Origin: Belnapia moabensis DSM 16746 | GTDB lineage: Bacteria; Pseudomonadota; Alphaproteobacteria; Acetobacterales; Acetobacteraceae | Assembly: GCF_000745835.1 (NCBI RefSeq) | Contig: NZ_JQKB01000007.1 | Location: 70,858-134,857 of the forward strand | DNA: 64,000 bases | Reading direction: 5' to 3' | Shown here: positions 25,628 through 34,206 of the stretch, in pieces | Layout of the letters: each line of letters begins with the position of its first letter | How positions within the stretch are numbered: the first letter of the stretch is position 1 | Translations under genes and position numbers: made by a program | The notes under the pieces: model-generated | Seen by the model: the letters and a program-made list of their open reading frames with translations, nothing else | The model's database searches: none | Told to the model about the DNA's origin: nothing

Positions 25628-27613
25628 CTATTTCGCGGCGACGAGGCTGCGGCCGCGGATATTGGCCAGGGCATTGTGCAGCTCCCAGGCGCGGAGCGGC
25701 TTCTCGACATGGGCATCCATGCCGGCGACGAGGCATTCCTCGACCTCGGCCTGGTTGGCACTGGCGGTGACGGCGACGATGGGCACCCGGCCCCGCGGTC
25801 CTGCGGCGGCGCGAATCTGGCGGGCGGCGGTGAGGCCGTCCATCACCGGCATGTGGATGTCGAGCAGCACGGCGTCCCAGTCCTGGGCGAGGGCGGCTTC
25901 CAGGGCCTGGGCACCGTCGGGCACCACCTCGACCTCATGGCCGGCGGCGTTGAGCAGGGCACGGGCGACTTCGCGGTTGACCAACACGTCATCGGCCAGC
26001 AGCAGGCGGAGCGGCTTGCCGACGGGGAGCAGGGTGGGCTCCGCCTCGGGCTCGGCGGCGGGTTCGGCTCGCGGCAGGGGGAGCTCGGCCCAGAAGCAGC
26101 TCCCCTGCCCTTTCTCGCTGTCGCAGCCGATGCTGCCGCCCATTAGCCGGACCAGCCTGGCGGTGATGGCGAGGCCAAGACCGCTGCCCTCGGCCTGCCC
26201 GGCGCTGGCGAGGCGGGTGAATTCCTGGAAGAGCGAGGCGCGCTCGGCCTCGGTCATGCCGGGGCCGGTGTCGGTCACCTCGATGCGGGTGAGGCCCCCG
26301 GCGGCGGGTAGGATGCGCAGCACGACCTCGCCACGCGCGGTGAATTTCACCGCGTTGCCGAGCAGGTTGAGCAGGATCTGGCGCAGGCGGACCGGGTCGG
26401 CCATGACCCAGCCTGCGGCGCGGGCGGCGACGTCCACCCCGAAGGCGAGGCCCTTCGCCGTGGCGGCGGGGCGGATAAGGGCGGTGGCCTCCTCGGCGAG
26501 GGCGGCGAGGCAGACGGGAGACGGAGCCAAGGCGACCTTGCCGGCCTCGATGGCGGCGAGGTCGAGCAATTCGCGGATCATGGACATGAGGTGCTCGCCG
26601 CTGGCGGTGATTTGCTCGGCGCCGTGGCGCTGGGCAGGGGTGAGGTCGGGGTCGGCCTTCAGGATCTGGGCATGGCCAAGGATCCCGTTGAGCGGGGTGC
26701 GCAGCTCATGGCTCAGCATGCGGACGAAGCCGGTCTTGGCGGCGCTGGCGGCCTCGGCGGCGTCGCGGGCGGCGGCGAGCTCGGTGGCGAGGCGGGCAAG
26801 CTCGGCATTCTTCGCCTCGAGCGCGGCCTGATGGGCGGCGAGGCTGGCGGCCATGCTGTTCACCTCGGCGGCGAGGCGGCCGAATTCGCCGCCGAAGCGA
26901 CCGGTTTCGGCGCGGGCGGCGAGGTCGCCGGCGGCGATGCGGCGGACGGCGGCGGCGAAGTGGGCCATGGGCCGCAGCAGCATCCAGCGTCCGGCGAGCA
27001 GGGCGAGGGAAAGAGCGATGAAGGTGGCGCCGAGCAGCATGGCCAGCACCTGGAGTTGCAGGGCCCGCAGCGGCGCCTGGATGGCCTCGATCTCGCGGGC
27101 GACGGCCAGGACGGCGCCGGTCCCCGGGATGGGTGCGAAGCCGAAGAGGCGCGGCCCGCCAATCAGGCCGGCGCCCTGGCCATGGCCGGCATGACCCTGC
27201 AGGGCCTCCTCGAGGACGGTGCCGCGCAGGCTGCGGCCGATCAGCGCCGGGGCGGGCGGGAAGCGTTCCAGGATAGTGCCGGCGGCATCGGCCAGTAGCA
27301 GGGAATCGACCCCGACCGGCAGCTGCGGGCTGCCGGCCTCACCCGGGACGGCGAGCGGGCGGGGGCTGGCGGACCGCTCCCGCGCCATGTTCACCGCGAC
27401 GGCCTGGAGGGCGAGGCCGGCTTCCTCCAGATGCGCCTCGGCATGGCGATGCTGCTCCCACACGGTCAGCATCCCCGGCGGCAGCACGGCAATCAGGATC
27501 AGCGCTATCATGCGCAACCGCAGGCTGCCGAGCCGATGCAGGGAAGAATGCCAGAGCCGCAAATCACATATCCCGTGATGGATGGGACACAGATAGTCGA
27601 ATGGCTCCGTCAT
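25628..27613 (-). CDS. Membrane hybrid histidine kinase (HAMP-HisKA-HATPase-REC)
   Basis: A 661-residue sensor kinase. The first membrane helix is at about 35-52, followed by a roughly 130-residue periplasmic sensor without a recognisable ligand motif, a second helix at 186-213, HAMP and a coiled linker to about 290. The HisKA phosphoacceptor is H302 in MLSHELRTPLNG. ATP-binding boxes are N420 (LLNLLGNAVKF), DTGPGM and SGLGLAI. The C-terminal receiver (about 535-655) has D541/D542, phosphoacceptor D585 in LLDIHMPVMDG, T617 and K638. It resembles BarA/RcsC-type hybrids that pass phosphate to an Hpt protein. No Hpt or DNA-binding partner is adjacent; the closest regulator is the lone receiver protein at 20829. 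Confidence 0.92.
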   Translation of the reverse strand: MTEPFDYLCPIHHGICDLRLWHSSLHRLGSLRLRMIALILIAVLPPGMLTVWEQHRHAEAHLEEAGLALQAVAVNMARERSASPRPLAVPGEAGSPQLPVGVDSLLLADAAGTILERFPPAPALIGRSLRGTVLEEALQGHAGHGQGAGLIGGPRLFGFAPIPGTGAVLAVAREIEAIQAPLRALQLQVLAMLLGATFIALSLALLAGRWMLLRPMAHFAAAVRRIAAGDLAARAETGRFGGEFGRLAAEVNSMAASLAAHQAALEAKNAELARLATELAAARDAAEAASAAKTGFVRMLSHELRTPLNGILGHAQILKADPDLTPAQRHGAEQITASGEHLMSMIRELLDLAAIEAGKVALAPSPVCLAALAEEATALIRPAATAKGLAFGVDVAARAAGWVMADPVRLRQILLNLLGNAVKFTARGEVVLRILPAAGGLTRIEVTDTGPGMTEAERASLFQEFTRLASAGQAEGSGLGLAITARLVRLMGGSIGCDSEKGQGSCFWAELPLPRAEPAAEPEAEPTLLPVGKPLRLLLADDVLVNREVARALLNAAGHEVEVVPDGAQALEAALAQDWDAVLLDIHMPVMDGLTAARQIRAAAGPRGRVPIVAVTASANQAEVEECLVAGMDAHVEKPLRAWELHNALANIRGRSLVAAK

Positions 27614-27754
27614 TCAACTAAAAGTTATTCAAGGCGCCGCTTACGCACTTTTATGTCCAGGAACTGGTAAGGTTTTCGCTCAACGCAGCTCCGGAGCGGA
27701 CAAGATGCCGGCCGATGCACGCCGTGGTGGCGGCGCCGGCCCGGCAAGCGGCCT

Positions 27755-28474
27755 CTAGGCCTGGAGGAAGGCCATCCGGTTGGCTTCGAGCACCAGACAG
27801 GTCAGCTCCCGCCCATAGGCGGCACCGGTGTCGATGCCGATGCGGTTGCGGCGGAGGACGGGCCCCTGCGTCGGCGTATGGCCGTGGATGACAACCAGGC
27901 CGAGATCGGCCTCCGAATCGAGGAAACCGCCGCGGATGCGGATGAGGTCGTCCGGCGACTGCGCCTTGAGCGGCACGCCCGGGCGGATGCCGGCATGGAC
28001 GAAGAGGTAGCCGCCCTCGCGGTGCATTAGGGCGAGCGCCTCGACGAAGCGGCGATGCGCGGCCGGGATCAGCGCCGGCCAGGTGGCCGGGTCGCTGTCC
28101 GGGTCGATGTCCCAGCTGGCCAGGGCCTCGCGCCCGCCATGCATGCGCCAGTCGGTGACGGCGGCGCGCTCACCGGCCAGCGCGTCGATCATGCTGCGCT
28201 CGTGGTTGCCGAGGAGGTTCACGGTGGGAAGGCCGGCGATCGGGTCTCCGGCGGCGAGGCGGGCGATGACGCCGCAGCTATCGGGGCCGCGGTCGATATA
28301 GTCGCCGAGATGGATCAGCAGCGGCGCCGTCACGGGACGGGCGGCGAGGTCGGCAGCGACCTGCGCATGGATGGCGGCGAGCTTCTCGTCATGGCCGTGG
28401 ACATCGCCCACCGCATAGATGCGTCGGCCAGACGGCAGGCGGGCGGGGGCGGATTGGAATTCGGGCATCGGCAT
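27755..28474 (-). CDS. Serine/threonine-type metallophosphatase (PrpA/ApaH-like)
   Basis: A PPP-family phosphatase of about 239 residues. Metal-binding motifs in order are YAVGDVHGHDEKL (GDxHG), IHLGDYIDRGPDS (GDxVDRG), NLLGNHERSM (GNHE), FVHAGIRPGVPL (HAG) and VVIHGHTPTQGP (HGHT). Bacterial relatives dephosphorylate phosphoproteins or dinucleoside polyphosphates. The ATG at 28474 overlaps the stop of the upstream peptide-binding protein gene (TGATG), suggesting coupling, although a functional link with peptide uptake is not obvious. Another in-frame ATG at 28468 has the better ribosome-binding-site spacing (GGAG, 8 nt). Confidence 0.88.
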   Translation of the reverse strand: MPMPEFQSAPARLPSGRRIYAVGDVHGHDEKLAAIHAQVAADLAARPVTAPLLIHLGDYIDRGPDSCGVIARLAAGDPIAGLPTVNLLGNHERSMIDALAGERAAVTDWRMHGGREALASWDIDPDSDPATWPALIPAAHRRFVEALALMHREGGYLFVHAGIRPGVPLKAQSPDDLIRIRGGFLDSEADLGLVVIHGHTPTQGPVLRRNRIGIDTGAAYGRELTCLVLEANRMAFLQA

Positions 28475-30063
28475 CACTCCGCCCGGCGGAGGCCCATGGC
28501 GAGGCTCCGCTCGTCCATGCGGGCATCGTAGCGGAGGCCGGCGCGGGTGGCCCAGGCATTGACGAGGTGGAACAGCGGGATCAGCGCGACGTCCTCGCTC
28601 GCCATGTGGACGGCCTGGCGGAGCAGGGCCTCGCGCTCCTCAGCGTCGAGGGTCGCGGTGGCGCGGTCGGTCAGGGCATCGAGCGCCGGGTTGGAGTAGC
28701 GGCCGGCATTGGAGGCGCCGCGGCGGGCGGCCGGATCGTAGGTGCCGAGCACATTGGCCAGCAGATAGCTCGCCTCGCCGGTGGTGCTGCCCCAGCCGGT
28801 GAGGCGCATGGCGAATTCCTGCCGCGCGGCGCGGGCGGAGAAGGCCGACCAGGGAAGGGCCGCAACCTCGGTGCGGATGCCGATGCGGCTCCACATCTGA
28901 GCGACGGCCTGGGCGGTGCGGGCGTCGTTCGGGTAGCGGTCGTTGGGGCTGTGCAGCGTCAGGCGGAAGCCCTCGGGATAGCCGGCCTCGGCGAGCAGGC
29001 GGCGGGCGCCCTCCGGGTCGAAGGCGGGGACGGGGGTGCCGGGGTCGTAAGAATAGACCCCCGGCGGCAGCCATTGGCCGGCGGGGCGGGCGGCACCCTC
29101 CATCACCCGCTCGGCGAGCGCCTGGCGGTTGATGGCGATGGAGAGGGCGCGGCGGATGCGGACATCCTTGAAGGGGTTCGCCGGCAGGAGCTGGCCGGCA
29201 TTGTCGGTGACGAAGGGCACTGCCGTGTCGCGCGAGAAATCGGCCTGGAGGAAGACCAGGCGGAGGCCCTGGATCTCGAACAGGCCGATGCGGGTATCGG
29301 TGCGCAGCCGGGCGAGGTCGGCTGAGGGGACCTGGTCGATCATGTCGACATCGCCGGCGAGAATGGCGGCGGTGCGGGCGGCGTCATTGCCGAGGAAGCG
29401 AAGGGTGACGCGGCTCCAGGGCTCGCGCGGGCCCCAATAGGCCTCGTTGCGGGCCAGCTCGGTGCGGTCGTTGGCGGTGTGGGAGAGCAGGCGGTAGGGG
29501 CCGGTGCCGATAGCGGCGCGGCCGCCGTTGAAATCCTCCGTCGCGGCGCCCTGGGCGGCGTGGCGGGCGACGATGGCGATGTAGGCGATCTCGGTCGGCA
29601 GCAGGGAATGCGGCTGCCTGGTGTGCAGGCGGATGGTCAGCGGGGCAACCACCTCCACCTGCTTCACCATGCGGAGGAAGCTGCCATACCCGCCGGGGCT
29701 GTTCGGCACGCTGGGCGCGCGGGCGAGGGAGAAGGCGACATCCTCGGCGGTGAAGGGGCGGCCATCGTGCCAGGTGACGCCGGGGCGGAGGCGGAATTCC
29801 CAGACTGTCGGCGAGACGGCGCGCCAGCTCTCGGCGAGGCCGGGCTGGAGCTGCACGCGGGCGTCGCGCTCGACCAGGCGGGAGAAGATATGGGCGGCGA
29901 GCTGGGCGTTGGGCGCGGCATTGAAGAAATGCGGGTCGACCGAGGTGGCGGGGGCAGCGACGCCGATGGTCACCGCATCGGCCCCGGTCGTGGCCATGGG
30001 GCGCTGGGCCAAGGCAGGCGAAGCGAGCCCCATCAGGGCCAGGGCCCAGAGGATGGGCGACAC
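28474..30063 (-). CDS. ABC transporter substrate-binding protein, family 5 (peptide/nickel type)
   Basis: A 529-residue periplasmic binding protein with a signal peptide (SPILWALALMGLASPALAQ). Typical SBP_bac_5 segments are LVERDARVQLQPGLAESWR, PGVTWHDGRPFTAEDVAFSL, GTGPYRLLSH, the PFKDVRIRRALSIAINRQAL helix and LLAEAGYPEGFRLTLHSPND. Members bind oligopeptides, opines, glutathione or nickel complexes. The start is a GTG at 30063, preceded by GGAGAGACTGC; there is no ATG before the signal peptide. No permease or ATPase gene adjoins it, so it is an orphan receptor or depends on a transporter elsewhere. It is coupled to the phosphatase gene downstream. Confidence 0.9.
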   Translation of the reverse strand: MSPILWALALMGLASPALAQRPMATTGADAVTIGVAAPATSVDPHFFNAAPNAQLAAHIFSRLVERDARVQLQPGLAESWRAVSPTVWEFRLRPGVTWHDGRPFTAEDVAFSLARAPSVPNSPGGYGSFLRMVKQVEVVAPLTIRLHTRQPHSLLPTEIAYIAIVARHAAQGAATEDFNGGRAAIGTGPYRLLSHTANDRTELARNEAYWGPREPWSRVTLRFLGNDAARTAAILAGDVDMIDQVPSADLARLRTDTRIGLFEIQGLRLVFLQADFSRDTAVPFVTDNAGQLLPANPFKDVRIRRALSIAINRQALAERVMEGAARPAGQWLPPGVYSYDPGTPVPAFDPEGARRLLAEAGYPEGFRLTLHSPNDRYPNDARTAQAVAQMWSRIGIRTEVAALPWSAFSARAARQEFAMRLTGWGSTTGEASYLLANVLGTYDPAARRGASNAGRYSNPALDALTDRATATLDAEEREALLRQAVHMASEDVALIPLFHLVNAWATRAGLRYDARMDERSLAMGLRRAE

Positions 30064-30159
30064 GCAGTCTCTCCTTGTTCCGGCCTCGGTGCTTATGGCC
30101 AAGCCTAGCCCGGTATGCCAGGAATTCCAGCCGTCACGCGCAACACGGGAGAGAGGCGC

Positions 30160-30615
30160 ATGCTGGAGATCGAGACGATCGGGGATCTGCGCGACCATGT
30201 CGGCAAGAGCCTCGGGGCCGGGGAATGGGTGACGGTCGACCAGAAGATGATCGACCAGTTCGCCGAGGCGACGGGCGACCACCAGTGGATCCATGTCGAT
30301 GTCGAGCGGGCGAAGCGGGAGATGCCGGGCGGCAAGACCATCGCGCATGGCTACCTCACCCTCTCGCTGCTGCCGCGGCTGAACCAGAGCATCTTTCGGG
30401 TGAAGCAGCGGAGCCGGGGGGTGAATTACGGCTCGAACAAGGTGCGCTTCACGGCGCCGGTGCCAGCCGGGTCGCGGGTGCGCGGACATCTGACGCTGAA
30501 GGCGGTCGAGCCGGTTGAGGGCGGGGCGCGGCTGACCATGGAGGCGACGGTGGAGGTCGAGGGGTCCAGCCGGCCGGCATTGGTCGCGGAGACGCTGTCC
30601 TTGATCTATGAATAA
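30160..30615 (+). CDS. MaoC-family (R)-enoyl-CoA hydratase
   Basis: A 151-residue single hot-dog domain protein. The hydratase-2 catalytic motif is visible as IDQFAEATGDHQWIHVDVER (D...H dyad), followed by IAHGYLTLSLLP and VNYGSNKVRFTAPVPAGSRV. Such enzymes hydrate trans-2-enoyl-CoA to (R)-3-hydroxyacyl-CoA, supplying PHA synthesis or beta-oxidation side routes. The ATG at 30160 has GGGAGAGAGG upstream and begins the conserved fold; a longer reading from 30115 adds unmatched residues. It stands alone, divergent from the peptide-binding protein. Confidence 0.9.
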   Translation: MLEIETIGDLRDHVGKSLGAGEWVTVDQKMIDQFAEATGDHQWIHVDVERAKREMPGGKTIAHGYLTLSLLPRLNQSIFRVKQRSRGVNYGSNKVRFTAPVPAGSRVRGHLTLKAVEPVEGGARLTMEATVEVEGSSRPALVAETLSLIYE

Positions 30616-30652
30616 GGGGTAAGGCCCGCGAAGGGCCGAGGGAGGCCTTTCG

Positions 30653-30973
30653 ATGCGCTTCGCCTGTCTCGCAGCCGGGATGGCCGCCTTCCTCGCGCTG
30701 GGGCCGGGTGAGGCCGGGGCGCGGGGGTACCATGGCGGCTACGGGTACCATGACGGCGGCTATGGATATCGTGGCGGGTATGGGTATCGCGGGGGCTACG
30801 GCTTCCGCGCCGGGCCGCCGGGCGGGTACTATGGGCCGGGCCATCATGGGCCGCGCTTCTATGGCTATGGATATGGCTATCCGCCGCCGGCGGTCTATGC
30901 ACCGCCGAGGGTGATCGTGCCGGGGGCCAATCCCTATCCGCCGGCGGGGCCGGATGGCGGGTACAAACGCTAG
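30653..30973 (+). CDS. Small secreted Gly/Tyr-rich repeat protein
   Basis: A 106-residue protein with a signal peptide (RFACLAAGMAAFLALGPGEA) and a low-complexity mature part built from GGYGY/GYRGGYGY repeats (about residues 25-50), then a Pro/Tyr-rich tail (YGYGYPPPAVYAPP). Such proteins are common in alphaproteobacteria, with no defined function; envelope or extracellular matrix roles are guesses. The DNA repeats in step with the protein, so the region can expand or contract by slippage. A ribosome binding site GGGAGGCC precedes the ATG. Confidence 0.75.
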   Translation: MRFACLAAGMAAFLALGPGEAGARGYHGGYGYHDGGYGYRGGYGYRGGYGFRAGPPGGYYGPGHHGPRFYGYGYGYPPPAVYAPPRVIVPGANPYPPAGPDGGYKR

Positions 30974-31055
30974 GGCGTCGACAACCCTTCGGCAGCCTTG
31001 GCCGTTAGGCGGACGTCGCGGATCGAATCCCCTGTCGTTCCGCCTTGGAGGACCT

Positions 31056-31283
31056 ATGCCGGATACGAGCTCACCGCCTGCGGGATTCGAGAGTCATTGG
31101 GACGCGCACTGGTTCGCGGACAAGTCCGCCGAGTGCCGCCGCATCGCGGCCCTGCTCAGCGATCACACGCAGCGCCAGGCCCTGCTGGCCCTGGCCGAGG
31201 ATTTCCAGACGCAGTCGGACCATGCCGCGATGCTGGCGCAGATCGCCATCGGGAAGCTGCAGCGGGCGATGCGCTCGCCATGA
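31056..31283 (+). CDS. Small hypothetical protein, helical
   Basis: A 75-residue soluble, mostly helical protein (WFADKSAECRRIAALLSDHT, then ALLALAEDFQTQSDHAAMLA). Short proteins of this pattern occur widely in Acetobacteraceae and rhizobia without an assigned function. The ATG at 31056 follows a near-perfect TTGGAGGACCT site, which decides it over longer in-frame starts. It converges with the Bug receptor gene, the stops being almost adjacent. Confidence 0.65.
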   Translation: MPDTSSPPAGFESHWDAHWFADKSAECRRIAALLSDHTQRQALLALAEDFQTQSDHAAMLAQIAIGKLQRAMRSP

Positions 31284-31284
31284 G

Positions 31285-32244
31285 CTAATCGAGCTGGATG
31301 CCTGCCCGGCGGATGGCCTCGCCATAGCGGGCGATCTCGGTGCGGACCAGCGAGGCGGCCTCGTCCGGGCTGCCGATGGCGGGGTCGAAGCCGGACTCGC
31401 GCAGGCGGGCCTGGAGGGCGGGGGCGGAGAGCGCTCGCGCCGCGGCGTCGGACCAACGGCGAAAGGCGGGTTCGGCGAGGCCGGCGGGGCCGTAGAGCAT
31501 GTACCAGACATCGAGGTCGTAACCGGGGACGCCGCTCTCCATCACCGTCGGCACCTCGGGCAATGCGGCGGCGCGGCGGGCGGTGGTGACGGCGAGGCCG
31601 CGCAGCATCCCCTGGCGGATGCCGGGCAGCACCGAGGAGAGCGTGTCGAAATTCACGTCCACCACGCCCTGGGCCAGGTCCATCACCACCTGCCCGCTGC
31701 CGCGATAGGGGACATGGACCATGCGGGTGCCGGTCGCCTGCATGAAGAGCTCGGCGGCGAGGTGCTGGCTGGTGCCGACGCCGTTGCTGGCGAAATTGAG
31801 CCCGCCCGGCCTCGCTTTGGCGAGGGCGATGAAGCTGGCGAGGTCGCGGGCCGGCGAGTTGGCCGGGACCGTCACCACCATCGGCACGGCGGCGACGAGG
31901 GCGATCGGCGTCACGTCGCGCGCCGGGTCGAAGGGCGGGGCGCGCATGGCGAGCGGGACCTGCACCATGTTGCTCACCGTGCCGAGGGTCGCGGTGTGGC
32001 CGTCGGGGCGGGCGCGGGCTGTGGCGAGCGCGGCGATAGTCCCTCCCCCGCCGGTGCGGTTCTCGACGGCGACGGGCTGGGCGAAGTCATCCGCGAGGCG
32101 GGCGGCGAGGAGACGGGCGAGGATGTCGGTGCCGCCGCCGGGGGCGAAGCCGACCAGCAGGGTGATCGGGCGGGAGGGAAAGGCATCATCGGCCAGGGCC
32201 GGTGCGGGGAGCAGGAGCGCGGGCAGTGCCCGGCGCGGGATCAT
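31285..32244 (-). CDS. Bug/TctC-family periplasmic substrate receptor (3 of 6)
   Basis: A 319-residue receptor with a signal peptide (IPRRALPALLLPAPALA), FPSRPITLLVGFAPGGGTDI, VAVENRTGGGGTIAA and MVHVPYRGSGQVVMDLAQG. It overlaps the dehydrogenase gene upstream by 4 nt (ATGA), so it is the last gene of the minus-strand catabolic run that includes the CoA-transferase/hydratase/lyase trio. That linkage suggests it may bind the acid, or a related C4-C5 carboxylate, degraded by those enzymes; this is inference. Transport subunits are absent locally. Confidence 0.9.
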   Translation of the reverse strand: MIPRRALPALLLPAPALADDAFPSRPITLLVGFAPGGGTDILARLLAARLADDFAQPVAVENRTGGGGTIAALATARARPDGHTATLGTVSNMVQVPLAMRAPPFDPARDVTPIALVAAVPMVVTVPANSPARDLASFIALAKARPGGLNFASNGVGTSQHLAAELFMQATGTRMVHVPYRGSGQVVMDLAQGVVDVNFDTLSSVLPGIRQGMLRGLAVTTARRAAALPEVPTVMESGVPGYDLDVWYMLYGPAGLAEPAFRRWSDAAARALSAPALQARLRESGFDPAIGSPDEAASLVRTEIARYGEAIRRAGIQLD

Positions 32245-33293
32245 GTGGCGAGCCTCGGCGCGCCGAGCTCGTCGGCCAGGGCGTCGAGCTGGGTGCGGAG
32301 CGGGGGCGGGATGGGGATGCCTTCGGCCGTGCGGCGGGTGCGCGTTGCGGCACTCTGCTCGCCGGGGAGGAAGATGCGGTCGATGCCCGGCAGGCGCGCG
32401 CTACCGCGGATTTCGCGGGCCAGGGCGTCAACGCGGCGGCGGAACTCCGCCGGGTCGCCGAAGGCGGCGAGGTCAATGGCGAGGATGGCTTGGCCGGTAT
32501 TCGTCACCGTGGTGTCGTCGGCGTTGAAGTCGACGACGTCGCGGCCCATGGCGGCGCCGTTCAGCGTGCCGGCGAGCAGGCCGAAGATCAGCGCAAGGCC
32601 GTAGCCCTTGTAGCCGCCGATGGGGAGCAGCAGCCCCTCCCCTGCCCGCTTCGGGTCGGTGAGCGGCTGGCCCTGGCGGTCGATCATCCAGCCCTCCGGC
32701 ATGGGTTCGCCGCGCTGGGCCTTCACCTTGACCTTGCCGTAAGCGGCAACCGTCGTCGCCATGTCGAGGATGATGGGCGGCTCGTCCTGGGTCGGCACGG
32801 CGACGGCGATGGGGTTGGTGGAGAGCAGCAGCTCCAGCCCGCCCCAGGGCGGCAGGTGGTTGGCGCTGCCGACGGCGAGGTAAAGGCCGATCATGCCGGC
32901 CTCCATCACCATCCGCGCGTAAAGGCTGGCGGGGCCGGCATGGTTGCCGTGGCGGACGCCGCACCAGGCGACGCCCTGGGTGCGGGCCTTGGCGATGGCG
33001 GTATGCGCCGCCATGGTCGTGGCGAGGTGGCCGAGGCCGTTGTCGCCGTCGATCAGCGCGGAGGCCGGGCGTTCCTCGACGATGCGCGGCGTGGCGCGGG
33101 GGTTCATGCCCCCGGCGCGCATGCGGCGCATATACTGGGCGAGGCGGAAGACGCCATGGCCGTCGGCGCCGATCAGGTCGGCCTCGGTCATCAGCCCGGC
33201 GACGAGCGCGGCATCGGCGGCGGGGACGCCCGCCGCCTCGTAGATGCCGGTCATGAAGCGGCGCAGCGCCTCGGCGGGGATCCGGTCTGGCAT
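32241..33293 (-). CDS. Malate/L-lactate (Ldh2-type) dehydrogenase family oxidoreductase
   Basis: A 350-residue NAD(P)-dependent oxidoreductase of the Ldh_2 family (malate, L-sulfolactate, ureidoglycolate, 2,3-diketogulonate and similar). Typical segments are EADLIGADGHGVFRL (catalytic region with D-x-H-G), GLGHLATTMA, WCGVRHGNHAG (catalytic histidine), STNPIAVAVP, ILDMATTVAAYGKV and PIGGYKGYGLALIFG. The ATG at 33293 has GGGAGAG upstream. Coupled by a 4-nt overlap to the Bug receptor that follows. In the context of a citramalyl-CoA-like pathway it could reduce or oxidise a 2-keto/2-hydroxy acid, but its substrate is not determined by sequence. Confidence 0.88.
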   Translation of the reverse strand: MPDRIPAEALRRFMTGIYEAAGVPAADAALVAGLMTEADLIGADGHGVFRLAQYMRRMRAGGMNPRATPRIVEERPASALIDGDNGLGHLATTMAAHTAIAKARTQGVAWCGVRHGNHAGPASLYARMVMEAGMIGLYLAVGSANHLPPWGGLELLLSTNPIAVAVPTQDEPPIILDMATTVAAYGKVKVKAQRGEPMPEGWMIDRQGQPLTDPKRAGEGLLLPIGGYKGYGLALIFGLLAGTLNGAAMGRDVVDFNADDTTVTNTGQAILAIDLAAFGDPAEFRRRVDALAREIRGSARLPGIDRIFLPGEQSAATRTRRTAEGIPIPPPLRTQLDALADELGAPRLAT

Positions 33294-33340
33294 CGGTCGT
33301 TCTCTCCCTTTGGGGGCGAGGCTAGACCGGGTGCCGGGAC

Positions 33341-33748
33341 TCAGGCCATGGCCGCCGTCGCGGAGCGCTTCAGCCCGACATATTCGAGCTCCGCGATCAG
33401 CGCCGTGGCGATGGCCTGGACGAGGATGAAGGAGGCGCCGAGCCCGTTCGGCGCGATCCAGGCGGGCAGCAGGAGCAGCACGCTGTCGATCGCCCAGAGC
33501 GCGTTGCCGGCGACGATGCCGAGCACCAGCAGCCGCGGCAGCTGCGGCCGGGTGCAGGCCCAGCCGAGGACGGCGGCGAAGGCCAGCAGGACGAGGCCGG
33601 ACTCGCGCAGCAGGGGCAGCGGCAGGTGGAACCACCAGCCGAGCGGGGCGGCGCAGACGGCCATCAGCAGGCCGAGCGCGGCGCAGCTCACCGCGTCGAG
33701 CAGGAGGGCGCGGCGGAGGAAGGTGGAGGGGATGATCATGCGCGTCAT
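33341..33748 (-). CDS. Small integral membrane protein
   Basis: A 135-residue protein predicted to span the membrane four times (ALLLDAVSCAALGLLMAVCA, LVLLAFAAVLGWACTRP, LVLGIVAGNALWAIDSVLLL, GASFILVQAIATALIAELEY). It resembles uncharacterised four-helix proteins annotated only as hypothetical or DUF. It begins 3 nt after the NTF2-like gene and precedes the dehydrogenase by 47 nt, so it is probably in the same transcript. A role in the catabolic module is not evident. Confidence 0.7.
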   Translation of the reverse strand: MTRMIIPSTFLRRALLLDAVSCAALGLLMAVCAAPLGWWFHLPLPLLRESGLVLLAFAAVLGWACTRPQLPRLLVLGIVAGNALWAIDSVLLLLPAWIAPNGLGASFILVQAIATALIAELEYVGLKRSATAAMA

Positions 33749-33751
33749 GGC

Positions 33752-34111
33752 TCAGGCCTCCGGCGCCAGGTCGATGAAGCCGATGACGCGGGCGAAGCGC
33801 CCATCATCGGCGAGCTCGGCGATGTCGGTGCCGGCGGCGACGGCGGGGCCATCCCCGGCGGCGAGCTCCCAGGCGAAGCGCAGGACGCCGTGGTGCGCAT
33901 CCACCTTGCCGCTGCGGCGGAAGCGGAGGCCGGGGAACTGGGCCTGCGCGGCGCCGATCATGGCGGCGATGCCGTCGGGGCCACGGCCTTCCATCAGCGG
34001 GTCGGTGTAGGTCGCGGCCTGGGCGAAGGCCTTGCCGGCGAGGGCGGCGCGGCGGGCGGCATCGGCCTCGTTCCAGCAGGCGATGTAGGTGTCGATCAGC
34101 TGGTCATGCAT
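33752..34111 (-). CDS. NTF2/SnoaL-like protein
   Basis: A 119-residue alpha+beta-barrel protein of the SnoaL-like/NTF2 superfamily: LIDTYIACWNEADAARRAAL, ATYTDPLMEGRGPDGIAAMI, FRRSGKVDAHHGVLRFAWEL. The fold is used by isomerases, hydratases and binding proteins; the active site cannot be assigned here. It lies 95 nt after the CitE-like lyase and 3 nt before the membrane protein. The 95-nt gap is the largest within the minus-strand run and may hold a secondary promoter. Confidence 0.75.
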   Translation of the reverse strand: MHDQLIDTYIACWNEADAARRAALAGKAFAQAATYTDPLMEGRGPDGIAAMIGAAQAQFPGLRFRRSGKVDAHHGVLRFAWELAAGDGPAVAAGTDIAELADDGRFARVIGFIDLAPEA

Positions 34112-34206
34112 CCTGGTGGCTCCCTTGGCGACCGGCGGGGAAGTCCCGCCGGCGCAGGGAGGATGCAGGGACGGATGGGGCGCCGCGATTACGTGGGAGG
34201 TCAGAT

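Noticed and set aside
31008-31044. A tRNA-3'-end-like stretch (GATCGAATCCCCT...TTCCGCC) with GGCGGA/TCCGCC ends upstream of the small gene at 31056.
   Set aside because: No D-arm or anticodon arm can be drawn and the T-stem is mismatched; at most a decayed remnant or chance similarity.
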